A stretch of DNA of 64,000 nt, taken from the NCBI RefSeq assembly GCF_008831285.2, contig NC_045140.1:7622505-7686504 (forward strand). Reading direction: 5' to 3'. Made by a program: the position numbers and the translations under genes. Positions within the stretch are counted from its first letter, which is position 1. Every line of letters begins with the position of its first letter. This stretch comes from Nymphaea colorata (taxonomy: Eukaryota; Streptophyta; Magnoliopsida; Nymphaeales; Nymphaeaceae). The notes under the pieces are model-generated. The model was not told the DNA's origin. It worked only from the letters and a program-made list of their open reading frames with translations, and did no database searches. This document shows positions 12,655 to 23,750 of this stretch, in pieces.

Positions 12655-15600
12655 ATGACAATTGCATCTCTTCCTGGTAGTTCAGGCTTGCTGGATCCTC
12701 CTCCTCCTCCTCGGGAGGGTGTGTCAGTTTTTAGTAATCGTTATGTCCTTGGCTTGACACTTACTGCTGGTATAGGTGGTCTGTTGTTTGGGTATGATAC
12801 AGGTATGTATCCAAAACGATGATTTAGTTTTCTGGTTTTCCTGTCTTATACAATTTATGCATTTTTAATTTAAGACATAGTAAAGTTATGAAATCTTTAG
12901 TATTACGAGGAACATATCTTCTCCATTTTGAATTTTGAGCTTATAAGCTTATAGGTTAACAGTAAAAGGTACTGTCTACCACATCAAAAGCAAAAAGTCA
13001 TTCTTCTCGTTTGATGTGATAGGCTGTAGGTGTAAGCCATTCAATTAAAATGACTGGGGAGATTTGGGGATTGAAAATGGTTCTCACTTCTCATGGTTTT
13101 TAGTTTGCACGAAAAGATTTGTGAAAAAAAAAAATCAGACATTTAAATCAAATTTGAGTGGAGAAACCGAAAAAGGTATGACCCTAATTTAAGATGCCTA
13201 CAGATTCTGAAGTGTAAATCGGATTTTTATGATTTTTTTTTAATATCTAAATTTTAGAGATTCCTTATTCGATCGATTATGGGCGGATTTGTGAAAAGCA
13301 ACCAGGAAATGATTGAAATGGTTGGATTATCATCTGGATAGCGGATCGGTTAGTGGCAGGACACACGCATTCAAATAGAATAATTTCTTAGGCCAAAGTT
13401 AATGTATACGTTAGTCTTATTTGCTGAAAGTTTTAGGTCGAGCTAATTTTGATGATTTTCTCCCTGTTCAGGAGCAATAAGGCATTGGTTAGACTACAGT
13501 AAACTAATGTGTCGTTTCAGATTGAATAAAAATTGTTCATAAGAATATTCTTTTTGTTGAAAGGACTTAACAAGAATGCATTATAAGGACAGTTTGTCTA
13601 TAGATTCATGATACTAATGTGCTCATTTTACATAAATCTGCTTTACATGACCAAAGAAAAACATAAATTTTGTGTTTTCTGCAAAGAAAACTCTGCAGTT
13701 TGCTGTTGATTTCGCATATGCTTCCAGGAAGTTACATGTTTCTTTCCTTTTTTCCTTGACATGGGATAAAGGGTTGGCTGCTAAATTCAATTTCCATTCG
13801 TGGCATTTGGTACGTGGAGAGATCAACTTGGCAGGCTAATTGGGCTTCATCTCTTGATTTTTAGTGGCTTGTCATGCTCCAATGAGTGTCTTGGTCTAAA
13901 ATGCCAATACATAATTATTTCCTGAGTTCAACAGTTTCGTGCAGTTTGGAAAAGTTAGTTACTTTTATATCTTAGCTTGATGCTTTGCAGTTCGCACAAG
14001 TGCTAAAAGGTGGCATAAGTCTCACCTCAGAAAATCGAAAGTCGTGGTAGTTTGGGTTTCAGCTGTCTGAATTGCTAACCCGAAAAATTGCTGTTGTTAC
14101 ATCTAATATATTTGTAGCATGTCTTTCTCTTAAGTGAATGAGTCCTGGGTTAGTAGTCTCTTCTTCTATTTTCTAAGTCTCTATGCGTAATTGGTGTCTA
14201 TCTTTTTGCTGAATGTACCTTCTTTTTATTGATTACATGTGCATGAAAATGACGTTTTAGATTCTGAATTGCAACAGCAGTTTATCATCTATTTGATCAT
14301 CCAACAAAGTGATTGAAAAATTTTCAACTGAATGGCGAACATATGTTGAGCATGTATTACATGCCTTGCTCTTTCTCTTTTTCTTTTTCTTTTCAAAGCT
14401 TATGTTTTCTGTCATCAATTTTTTTTTTGTTTTACTTAATGTCAAATATTTAATACTGTTCAAACTATCTTGAAGGTGTCATCTCCGGGGCACTCCTTTA
14501 CATCCGTGATGAGTTTGAATTGGTGAATGATAGCACCCTTTTACAGGTTGAACTTATTTTTCTTCTTTTCTTTCACATGAATGTTGTATTGAACCAGTTT
14601 CTCTTTCCTGACCTCTTTGTCTCTAAACTGTTCAGGAAACGATTGTAAGCATGGCCTTGGTTGGTGCGTTCATAGGTTCAGCCATGGGGGATGGATAAAT
14701 GATGCTTATGGCCGTAAAAAGGCAACTCTTCTTGCTGATATGGTCTTTATAGTAGGTGCAATATTCATGGCAGCTGCACCAAATCCATACGTTCTTATTT
14801 TTGGAAGGTTGCTCGTTGGCTTGGGTGTTGGCATTGCTTCTGTTACTGCTCCAGTATATATAGCAGAAGCTTCTCCTTCTGAAATAAGAGGAGGCCTTGT
14901 CAGTATGAATGTGCTGATGATTACTGGTGGACAGTTTGTTTCTTATGTTGTGAACTTTGCTTTCACTGAGGTTAGATTAACATATGATTTGCTTCCTTAT
15001 CTTTTGTTATATGCAACAAACGTGCTTGTCCTTGTGTGCTAGCTTTTCTCTCTCATTTTTTTGACCCTTTCTTATTAACAATAAGGGTTTCCTGTAAATC
15101 CATAAAAAAAAAGAACTCTTAGCTTGATTATAATGCATGATGATTGCTTGGAAGTATATCTTTTTTTTTTTTAGCCTGTTGACCTGGGTACTCCATTTAA
15201 TTTGCAGTTCCCTGAATAGGTCGGTTAGTAGTTCGCGTGGCAAATGCAAACCCAGTAGGGAAATTAGATGTACTTATTGGGCAATATTTTTTGCATAGGC
15301 TACATTCTGGACGTGTTGACATTGAAGATTTGTCAACTTGATATCATCTTTTTGAAGATCTTGTTCTGAAAAAAAATTATTGAACACTGAAAATTTTCAT
15401 ATTATTTCAGCAATAAGAAGCAGCCCTCTGGCCAATCAATATAAAATACTTTATATTTGCTTTTAGGATTCATGTTAACCAATCAATACAATTTTGCACA
15501 TCTAGTTCAAAGTAGAAGTTTATTCATGGTATCTTATGTATACCTGGGTAGAAGTAGTATTTTGCTTTATGTCAGCTTTATTGTTTTCCTCTTTCTAATT

Positions 15601-16997
15601 AACAAACCATTAAAAACTCATATAGGAACTTGAGTCCATGAGTTAACTTTACAAAATTTGAGCATCTCACTGTTTTCGGCATTTTCTCAATGCCTATTAC
15701 TATTAGTTGAAGCCTCCAACTGTGCCCAGTGGAGCTCTCTATCTCCTTAAGCTGTCCATGGCAATTGACACAAACATAGGTAAGCTTGTCTTGACACTCA
15801 GTGTAAAGCTGGAAAGCAAGGGCAGCTTGAAGGAACTGTAAGAGGATCTTGCCTAGTGGAAATCACTTTTGGGTGAAAGTTTCATGAAAATTGTAGAATT
15901 TAAATTGAATAATTTACAAAATGTTTGTTAACTTTTGAAGGAATAACAGAAACATACTCATGATTGAATATTTTATTTAGCTACTTGTACTGAGGTACAC
16001 ATAACACTAACTAAGCAGTTAACTGAAAATTTTTCAAATTTGAGCATCCACTCCGTTATTTTTTTGGAAGCTAATATCCTTTTTTTTTTTAATACTCAGT
16101 TTCAATATGACATGATGTTCTATATATATAATATAGTTTATATTAACTCAAATCGTTTCAAATTTCTCAGGTCACTGGAACATGGCGTTGGATGCTTGGG
16201 GTATCTGCTGTTCCAGCTGTCTTACAACTTTTTCTGATGCTCTTCTTGCCTGAGTCCCCACGATGGCTTTTCCTGAAGGTAAATCTCAAGCCAGTTTAGA
16301 TACATGGGTATTGATCTCTACACCCTTATCTGAGCGACTTGTAGTGGTTATGGGCTTCTGGTTTTTTGGCGATTGCATTGGATCAGTGGAAATTCCATAC
16401 TTTTATGTAAGTTATACTGGTTCATTCCATGGTTTCAGCTCTAAGAGAGCCTGATCATGGTCCTCAATTCATGTATGTTTGAAAGAAAACTCCAGAGGTT
16501 CATTTAGAAGAATATCTGTGCTTAACTGAGGAAGAGCAAGTTATGGATCTTAGACTCTGGTTGGTCTTGTTTGACTATTAGAGTGTAAACAGAGTTAAGG
16601 ATGGTGATGGAATGATAACAAGATTGGAGATAGAAAACTGATATGGGACAGGCTTCATTGGCATCTGTTCTAGGAAGGGCTTTCTCCATCATCATTTCCA
16701 CTTCCTACTTAACCCCCCTATCCATTCCTCCAAATAGTTAGAGCAATAGAGTGGACGAATGGTATTAAATACTTATTTGTACCTTCTCAAACCCTAATCT
16801 CCCTCAAACCTGTGTCATATAGAAAGCATTGATAATAACTGTTTCAGAGGAAGAGCTATTCTGAAGGAGCCAGACTCACCTCTTTAAAAACATAAATTTG
16901 CTTAACAAGAAAAAAGTAACAACTATGAAGCTGTATAAGCACCTGTTGCCTTTTCTTTTCATCATTCTTCAATTCATTATTGCATTCATGTGGCTTT

Positions 16998-17194
16998 CAA
17001 GGGCAGAGCCAAGGTAGGGCCTGCATGGGCCATGGCCCCAGCTCAAAAAAGTTTTTTTAAAAAATTTACATGTAAATTTTAGAAAACTTTACTTGTTTTA
17101 TATAAAAAATTTGAAAAATGATATTTTGGTCCTAGTCAAAATTTAGAAACTTTAATTCAGCCCCCCTCATGAAAAATTTCTGGCTCTGCCCCTG
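16998..17194. mobile_element. hAT-like MITE, family B, in INT1 intron 4
   Basis: A 197-bp element with inverted ends CAAGGGCAGAGCCA (left) and CAGGGGCAGAGCCA (right, read inward), flanked by an 8-bp duplication with one change: GTGGCTTT (16990-16997) and ATGGCTTT (17195-17202). Same size and ends as the copy at 8412-8609. Confidence 0.85.
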
Positions 17195-17282
17195 ATGGCT
17201 TTGTTCATGATTTAATGTATTTTTAGGGAATTTTACATTATTTTAAGCATGCATGAACACACACAGACACACATCCTCTCAC

Positions 17283-17563
17283 CTATGTCACATGGGCGCT
17301 TAGTGCGGATGGGGCAATTTTTCAAAAATATATGTGTGAATATATGTATATAAATCGTTTGTTACATAGTTCTTTAACTATTTAGTAGTCATATTTATCT
17401 ACATTTATATTAAACTTTTTGTATTAGAGATAGTTTAGTTATGTGCACATTACAATGGTCGGTTTTGATTCGATTCAGCTGACTGAATGGCACTTGCTGT
17501 GTCAGAGAAATGCCAGCGTTAAGACAGGTGCAACAGCCGTTTAGAAGTACCCATGTGACATAG
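17283..17563. mobile_element. hAT-like MITE, family A, in INT1 intron 4
   Basis: A 281-bp element with inverted ends CTATGTCACATGGGCGCT (left) and CTATGTCACATGGGTACT (right, read inward). The 8-bp flanks are CCTCTCAC (17275-17282) and CCTCACAC (17564-17571), one mismatch. The ends match those of the 442-bp copy in the VPS3-like gene at 56249-56690. It lies 88 bp after the family B element and about 240 bp before exon 5. Confidence 0.8.
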
Positions 17564-19524
17564 CCTCACACACACTCATATATAATGAAAATTTAGGAAG
17601 TTAATAATTTATGTCTGTCTTTTTGGTCTGGTGTAAGTGCACCAGCACACTACTAGTACTCACTATGGCTCCTAAATAGAGCCTTAGGTGGTACATCTGA
17701 TGCAGTTAGTGGATCTTTTCTCTACTAGTCTGGACCTTGTTCAAATTAATTGGTTGTACTACATATAGCCTCTGTTCTAGTTCTGAATTGCTCTACTTAC
17801 ACAGAATAAGAAAGAGGAAGCTGCTGTGGTACTTCGGAAGATATACAGTCCAGATCGTTTGGAAGAGGAGATGGATGAATTGTCTGCTTCAGCTGATGCT
17901 TGTCGGCAAAAGAATTCCATAGGCTACCTGGAAGTTTTCAGGACAAAGGAGGTGAGACTTGCACTCTTTGCTGGCGCGGGACTTCAGGTATGAATTCAAT
18001 TTCTTTTTCTTGATGATGTCCCAATGTCCCATAGGGGAGAAAAAAATAAGGAGATATATTGAAAGGAAAAGGTTTCTCTGGAGATGTTTTATGGTGTGAG
18101 ATGTTTTGTGGTGTTGCTGTTGCTTTCTAATCATGTAGCTTATAGAAGTTTGGCGTGAAGGATGAAGTGAGTACGTAAGAGTTTTTAGAAACCCATACAT
18201 TGTTATCTTGTGTTTTACAACATTTTTCTTTTCTGAGCTTTTTCACCCAATAACCCAAAGAATTCGAGTCCCTTAGAGCTTTCTTGCAACATTCACTTTC
18301 ACAGATACAAGGTTGGCTTCTCGGTTTTATCATGTCACCGTAAATGGAAACAAACAGGATGAAGAGGGTTTCCTCTCTTCAACAAAACCTTACAAGGGGA
18401 ATATGCAAATATCTGATAATTCTTTCTGCACAAAACCTTGGCAGTTCTATGCTCACAGTTTTTTGATATGGCCGTTTAATCAAATGTTTTAGAATGACAA
18501 GCACATTGTACTAAGTCCATGAGAAGTAATCTTTCTAGGTCCAGAATTATGGTTGTGCCTGTGCATGATGAGTATTCTTTGGTGATGCTGTTTGTTACTT
18601 GAATTCCACGCACAAAATTAGCACCAAAAATTTCTTATACCTGATCAAGTTCAAGAGAAGATAGTCCGAAAAAAGTTGCACAAAAGAGATACTTTAATGC
18701 TGTTGCATAATCATTTCTTTAGTTTCCAAATCAAGGAAAAAAACAATTAGAGAGAATGAAAGAGGTTTATCCACGTACTTAATCTCACCTTTGATTCTTC
18801 TGCAGGCTTTTCAGCAATTCACAGGAATTAATACTGTGATGTACTACAGCCCAACCATTGTGAAGATGGCTGGATTTTATTCTAATAGATTGGCATTGTT
18901 CCTCTCAATGATTGTTGCTGGAATGAATGCAGCAGGAACAGTTCTTGGAATATATCTGATTGACCGTGCTGGAAGGAGAAAGTTGGCTCTAGTTAGTTTA
19001 GCTGGTGTATTTATATCACTTTGTCTGCTCTCGGGTGCATTCTTCTTTCAGTCAGATGGGCTATCCGCTAATCCTACCATGACAAGTAGTGGTGGCTGGT
19101 TTGCAATCATTGGTTTAGTTCTCTATATTGCTTTCTTTGCGCCTGGAATGGGTCCAGTTCCTTGGGCAGTAAACTCCGAGATCTATCCAGAAAAATATAG
19201 AGGTACCTGTGGTGGAATATCAGCAACTGTCAACTGGATCTCAAACTTGATTGTATCAGAAACCTTTTTGTCAGTTGTTGAAGCGATCGGGGCATCTGGA
19301 ACATTTCTGCTGCTTGCAGGAATTGCAGTGCTCGCACTCATTTTTGTTGCCATCTTCGTGCCAGAGACTAAAGGTCTAAGTTTTGAGCAGGTGGAGAGGC
19401 TATGGAAAGCAAGGGCAACTGATAGCTCTAGCCATCTGCAATGCCTTCTGGAAGCAGGCCAGGAAGCGTAAATGGTAAATACTGGAGGTATCTCTCTCTC
19501 TCTCTCTTCATGCACAAACGAATG

Positions 19525-19662
19525 CATGTGCAGGGACACCAGTTGACCGATTGAATTGGAAACACTTTTCAAGTTTTAAGCCAAAAAACAATGTTGAAAC
19601 TTGGAAAAGAAAACTTGAAAAGTGTGACCAATTCAATCAGTCAACTGGTGTCCCTGCACATG
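19525..19662. repeat. Foldback (hairpin) repeat just 3' of INT1
   Basis: Arms 19525-19577 and 19610-19662 are inverted copies of 53 bp matching at 50 positions, with a 32-bp loop. The hairpin starts 54 bp after the stop codon, so it is probably transcribed in the 3' UTR. A third, degraded direct copy of the left-arm interior follows at about 19675-19702. No clear flanking duplication was seen. Could be a foldback/MITE remnant. Confidence 0.85.
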
Positions 19663-19810
19663 ACTAGTTCACTGATTGAATTGGTCACATTTATCAAGTT
19701 TTCTTTTGCAACAATGGTTTTTGGCTTCAATTGGTCAGATCAGTATAAAATACCAACATCTCCTATGCATTTATATATGTTTGCATATAGATATATACAC
19801 CATAGGGGCA

Positions 19811-20509
19811 CGGGCTATGTTGCACGGGTACTGCTCAAATGGAGCAGAACCATACCGACCCGGTATTTATATTGGTATGCTGTTGGGTACGGTTTTGGTA
19901 CAGTCAAAATCGTATCGGGTATGGTCAACGTACTCAAAACCGTACCCATTCATTTTCAGACTTGGTCAAAGTTGAGCGAGTCTTTTTTGGTCTTAAATTT
20001 ATGGTTTTTTTACCCAGTGCATATAGTCTGGCTATGCATGATATTTAATAGTTACAAAGGTTAATTGTATATTTAATGCTATAATAATGAAGATGCTGTG
20101 ATAGTGAATGTCAACTGTATATTTAATGCTATAATAATAAAGATTAACTGAGAAGAGGTGTGATAAAGGGAAGAGAGAGGGATGGACATCCCAGTTGTCG
20201 AACCTACTACATAAAGACTCATGAAGGGGTTTAATGAAAATTTCTATAGCTTGATTTTTAAATAACTTCAATATGACTTCTAAATAATATTTTCATCATA
20301 AAGACTAATTTTTTCATAAGTTATGAACAACTAAACAAATAAAAATCAAGATACATAAAAAGAACCACTAATAACATGTGGTAGTTATATTGAAGTTATA
20401 TATATGTACACACGCACGCACACACAACAATCCCCAATACCTATGTTTTTTTCAAAAATGTTTTGTACCTGTACACGAATCAGTACCCGAACTGGTACCT
20501 ATGTGACAG
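19811..20509. mobile_element. Possible decayed family A-related element (GTAC-rich)
   Basis: The left edge reads CTATGTTGCACGGGTACTG, close to the family A end, and the interior is rich in GGGTAC/GTACCC words as in the 56.2-kb copy. The right edge (…GGTACCTATGTGACAG) is only a partial match and the flanks (GGCACGGG versus TGCACAGG) agree at 6 of 8 positions. An internal direct duplication of about 35 bp lies near 20060-20150. Limits uncertain. Confidence 0.35.
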
Positions 20510-21368
20510 TGCACAGGCAGACACACATTTAAAGAACAACAATGACAGAAAATGATCAGTCAATTATGTTTTTTTTTGTTAAATTGTGAAATTTATATAT
20601 GAATTTGTTGTAACGTAAAAGCATAGTGTAGGTGATTCATATGATCTCCAGAAGAACGGGCGTCTCTCCTCTCTGTGTTCTGTGTAAATTTCATAAGGCA
20701 TGTCTTTGACTAAATCATATGGGTGCGGCAGGCTGCACCTGAGCCGGTTGCACTGTTAATGTCTGATGGTAATTCTATTGTAATGCAAATATATATATAT
20801 ATATTGATATTGTACATTTATATTGCAGCCGTACTTATGTGTGAGATTGGTCTATGCAGTGTAGAAAGTACGACTGAAATGACAAATTGCTTAAGAATTG
20901 CAGTCATTTCAGATTTCTTTATTACATGTGAAGGTCCGTCTGATGCATTATGTATAAACTCATCCAGATACGTTATGTATAAACTCATCCAGAATAATAT
21001 TTGGAGTATCAGTAACATGCCTAAATATTTAAGCTGAAATTTGCAGAGCATTAAAGATTTTCTTCGTAACTTGTTTCTCCTTGATGAAGCCCCAAGACTT
21101 ACCTGTCAATGGGCCATTGGAACCCTCCAGGGGTTCTACCATTTGACGTTTATATTGTCAGGTCTTGCAGTCACCAGGCAGATCAACATAATTCAAAAAA
21201 CTTTAGCTGCTCATTTCCTTAATTTGGATGAATTAATATAAGAAACAGTTCCAGAACATGAGTTCCCGTTTTACATCTTTCTTCCTACTTTCTCCATCAT
21301 TAGGATCTATGTCACATAGCGTGCTGCCGGTTAGAAATTTCTAATTTTTATGGTTGCTACCTTGCAGC
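20510..21368. other. Intergenic, no gene resolved
   Basis: Short local duplications (for example TATGTATAAACTCATCCAGA twice at 20949-20992). Several AG-preceded stretches look coding-like for 20-30 codons (near 20730 and 21049-21141), but I could not join them into a gene. Confidence 0.5.
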
Positions 21369-21446
21369 TTTTTAGGACAAAATCAGGAGGATGGAAGTGC
21401 CAAAACCTTGGGCGCTGTAGAAGAATCCGTTCAGCAGATCAAGTAG
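21369..21446 (+). CDS. Coding-like tail of an unidentified protein (possible pseudo-exon)
   Basis: After a TTGCAG acceptor-like site this frame (one leading base) reads about 25 hydrophilic residues (core NQEDGSAKTLGAVEESVQQIK) and ends at TAG. The composition looks like a genuine C-terminus, but I do not recognise the family, and no upstream exon joins in phase. It may be a gene fragment left by a transposon or chance. Confidence 0.2.
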   Translation, partial: FLGQNQEDGSAKTLGAVEESVQQIK

Positions 21447-21583
21447 CGCGTTATTTTCTGCACACATGAATTAAGGAAGCTTTTTCTTCCATATTTTTTT
21501 ATTGTTAAATACAACATTCGTGGCTGGATTCATCCAGACAAGTACAGTGCATGAAATATTTCATTGCTGCTCAGAACTCTATG

Positions 21584-21589
<6 letters not shown>

Positions 21590-21618
<29 letters not shown>
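21590..21618. repeat. CT microsatellite
   Basis: (CT)n run of about 29 bp. Confidence 0.9.
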
Positions 21619-21621
<3 letters not shown>

Positions 21622-23480
21622 TCCCGAAATCCTTGACTATACCGTCCGTAGCCTTGGATTATAGTGGTTTTCGAGTTCTTTTGGGTTTTCTCATGTGGCC
21701 TTGATACATTTTGCTCAAATGATGTTCGTGTCAGTTATCCTTTTTTTTCAGCCAGCAATCATGGCTGCTCAAATATAACACTCGAAGACGTGAAATAACA
21801 GAACCTTCTCTGCAATCATAGGAACTAGCGACATGCATGGCGAAAATGAGTTGTTAATTCCAGAATGCTGCACCAGAGCTGAGTTAATTTCCATTATGTC
21901 TTTGTATTGACAGAATTTAGTTGTGCTTCCCTAAGAAAAAGTTTCGGGTGTAATATGAATATTGTAATTTTTGTGCTGCTAAAATGCTGTAAAAAAATGA
22001 TTTTGTTAAACTATTCTTACCATGTTTTAAGTGGCAACTAAGAAGTCAATTTGAGCTGTTGAGGTTTGCCTGACTCTGTTAGAGGTCACTGAAGTATACT
22101 AGTGCTGAATTTGATCAATGGTAGGGAGCCTAATACTAGTGCTGAATTTGATCAAAGGTAGGGAGCCTAACTCCCAGCAACCTCTCATTGGAACTAGTGC
22201 AGAATTTGATGCTTCGCACATAGAAGTTTAAAGTGGATGGCACAATAAAGCTCTTGCTTTGTTCCTCTATCTTCACTAAACCCGTAACTTGGTGTAAATG
22301 CTGGCATGAATAACACGAAAATTATTCAATCATTTCACTCTTCTCATAACCCATGGTTTTATACAATTTTAGAATTTAGTGCCATCAAATTGTCAACTGA
22401 AATCTCATATGACATGGAAAATGACATCGACATCCACTTATTCAGATGATGAGCTTGCTTGATCCAGTCAAGTGTGAATTGCTTTATATGGCTGGTGGTA
22501 AGTGATAACTGAAATGGTGAATTATGACCTTGTAACAGTTGAGACAAAATTTGATGCAAAAGAGGGCTCCCGATCGGTTTCCGCTCCACATGCTTATCAT
22601 GTGGCATAAAGAATATCAAAATGGTAACAATCCCGGCTGGAGCTTCATATATGCCCATGGACATAGCAATGTGTTATTGCATTGCAGTGTTGATATGATG
22701 CTACAACGTAAGTTTAGAGGATCCACCTGCAAACAATTCCAAACAGAAGGAAAGTAAGAGGACAAATTATCCACAGATGCACATGAACACATTACAGTTC
22801 AACATAGACACAAGAGAACCAGGTACCACAAGCAATAACAACTGCTTGTGCCTGACAGCCTGGCAATGGCCAGCTGACGTAAGCGCGAGTAAGAGAGGGA
22901 GAGATAGTGAGGTGCTTGCCGAAAAGAGTGCACCGTTCGAACAGTAGATGTTGTCAGAGTAAAAAGAGGGTTAGGCAGATATCGTGTCGAAATAGTAGAA
23001 TGGACCAAAAAAAAATCTGGAACAAAAGAAGCGTTCTTTTTTTTTTTTTCCCTCCAACCTCACACAGTCTCTCTCCCTATTCCATTTCCGTGGCCCTATT
23101 CTTGTGGCATTGAGATTGAGTAGCGGTGTAGCCAATAGGATACTCTCTTCCCCTCTCTCATTCTCTACATATATGAGGACCGTCAAGCCTGCCACACATT
23201 TTGATCTTGCAGCCTGTGTGCCTTGGCTTCAACATTATATGTGTTCCTTTTCACAAATCTTACCATACTGCCTGAATACATATGTCCAAATTTGTAAGAT
23301 TCAAAATTGAAATCACCAAATATTGGAAGTGCAAAGTGAATTTTGTAAGGGATTTAATTAATGTTTTAGTTATTCAGCTCTAAGATCAAATCTAAGCATC
23401 AAACTTTTTTGATATTTTGCGTCCAAGATTTGGGAAAAAAGGGAACTTAAAACACCAGAAGTATAATCTTACATGTGAGA
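21619..23480. other. Intergenic, no gene seen
   Basis: No recognisable coding sequence. It contains one two-copy tandem repeat (about 22098-22172) and a pyrimidine-rich stretch near 23035-23080. Confidence 0.6.
22098..22172. repeat. Two-copy tandem repeat, about 37-bp unit
   Basis: Two adjacent near-identical copies containing TACTAGTGCTGAATTTGATC and GGTAGGGAGCCTAA, with a weaker third piece (ACTAGTGCAGAATTTGAT) near 22194. Confidence 0.85.
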
Positions 23481-23750
23481 ATAAATAAATTAGTCCCATT
23501 TTGCAACCGGACTTCCAGGTTTTCTCTCCTTTGTAATTAGATTTGAAAAGGGAAATAAAGAACTGAAAACACCAGAAGCATATTTGGAGAGAGATGATTT
23601 ACATGTAAAATGGTTAAACTAGTCCCATTTTGCAACTGGTATTTCAAACTGATAAGAACAAATACAACACTTGATCTTCGCCAAAAGCCTGTCAGGTGAT
23701 ACTACACTAGTCTTATTTTGCAAGTGGTCTTCCAGGATTCTCCCCTTTCG
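23445..23750. repeat. Three diverged direct repeats around a U2-like fragment
   Basis: The word TAGTCCCATTTTGCAA (or a close variant) occurs at 23491, 23620 and 23708. The first two copies are each preceded by AAAACACCAGAAG, and the first and third are followed by CTTCCAGG and TTCTC. The U2-like fragment sits between copies two and three. Confidence 0.75.
23646..23689 (-). pseudogene. Truncated U2 snRNA-like fragment
   Basis: On the minus strand this 44-nt piece matches the 5' part of U2 snRNA, including the region that carries the branch-point recognition sequence: the spacing and order GGCxAAGATCAAGTG…TATxTGTTCTTATCAG are kept with about four changes. The branch-site pairing word GTAGTA is mutated (GTTGTA). 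The very 5' end and everything downstream of stem-loop I / the branch-pairing region (Sm site, later stem-loops) are absent, so this is not a functional snRNA gene. No upstream promoter element (USE) was seen. Confidence 0.65.

Larger units (their letters stand above)
12655..19471 (+). pseudogene. INT1: INT1-like tonoplast inositol/H+ symporter gene, six exons, frameshifted in exon 3
   Basis: Exons: 12655-12802, 14476-14546, 14636-14970, 16171-16278, 17805-17987, 18806-19471 (TAA), all with GT-AG introns and compatible phases. The product belongs to the MFS sugar-transporter family and closely follows Arabidopsis INT1 (about 509 residues), which moves myo-inositol with protons out of the vacuole. 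Visible signatures are [10 protein letters not shown] (residues 41-50), [43 protein letters not shown] and [16 protein letters not shown], and PETKGL near the C-terminus. The tail keeps an LLE dileucine-type motif, which in Arabidopsis INT1 directs the protein to the tonoplast. Oddity: in exon 3 the conserved M-G-G-W needs six G after AT, but the sequence (14684-14695) has five, so the frame hits TAA at 14696 and the product would stop after 93 residues. All else is intact; with that base the protein would be 503 residues. Either a sequencing error in a homopolymer or a real null allele. Confidence 0.9.

Noticed and set aside
18127-18333. Minus-strand open frames in INT1 intron 5
   Set aside because: Intronic AT-rich sequence with no domain; no splice partners.
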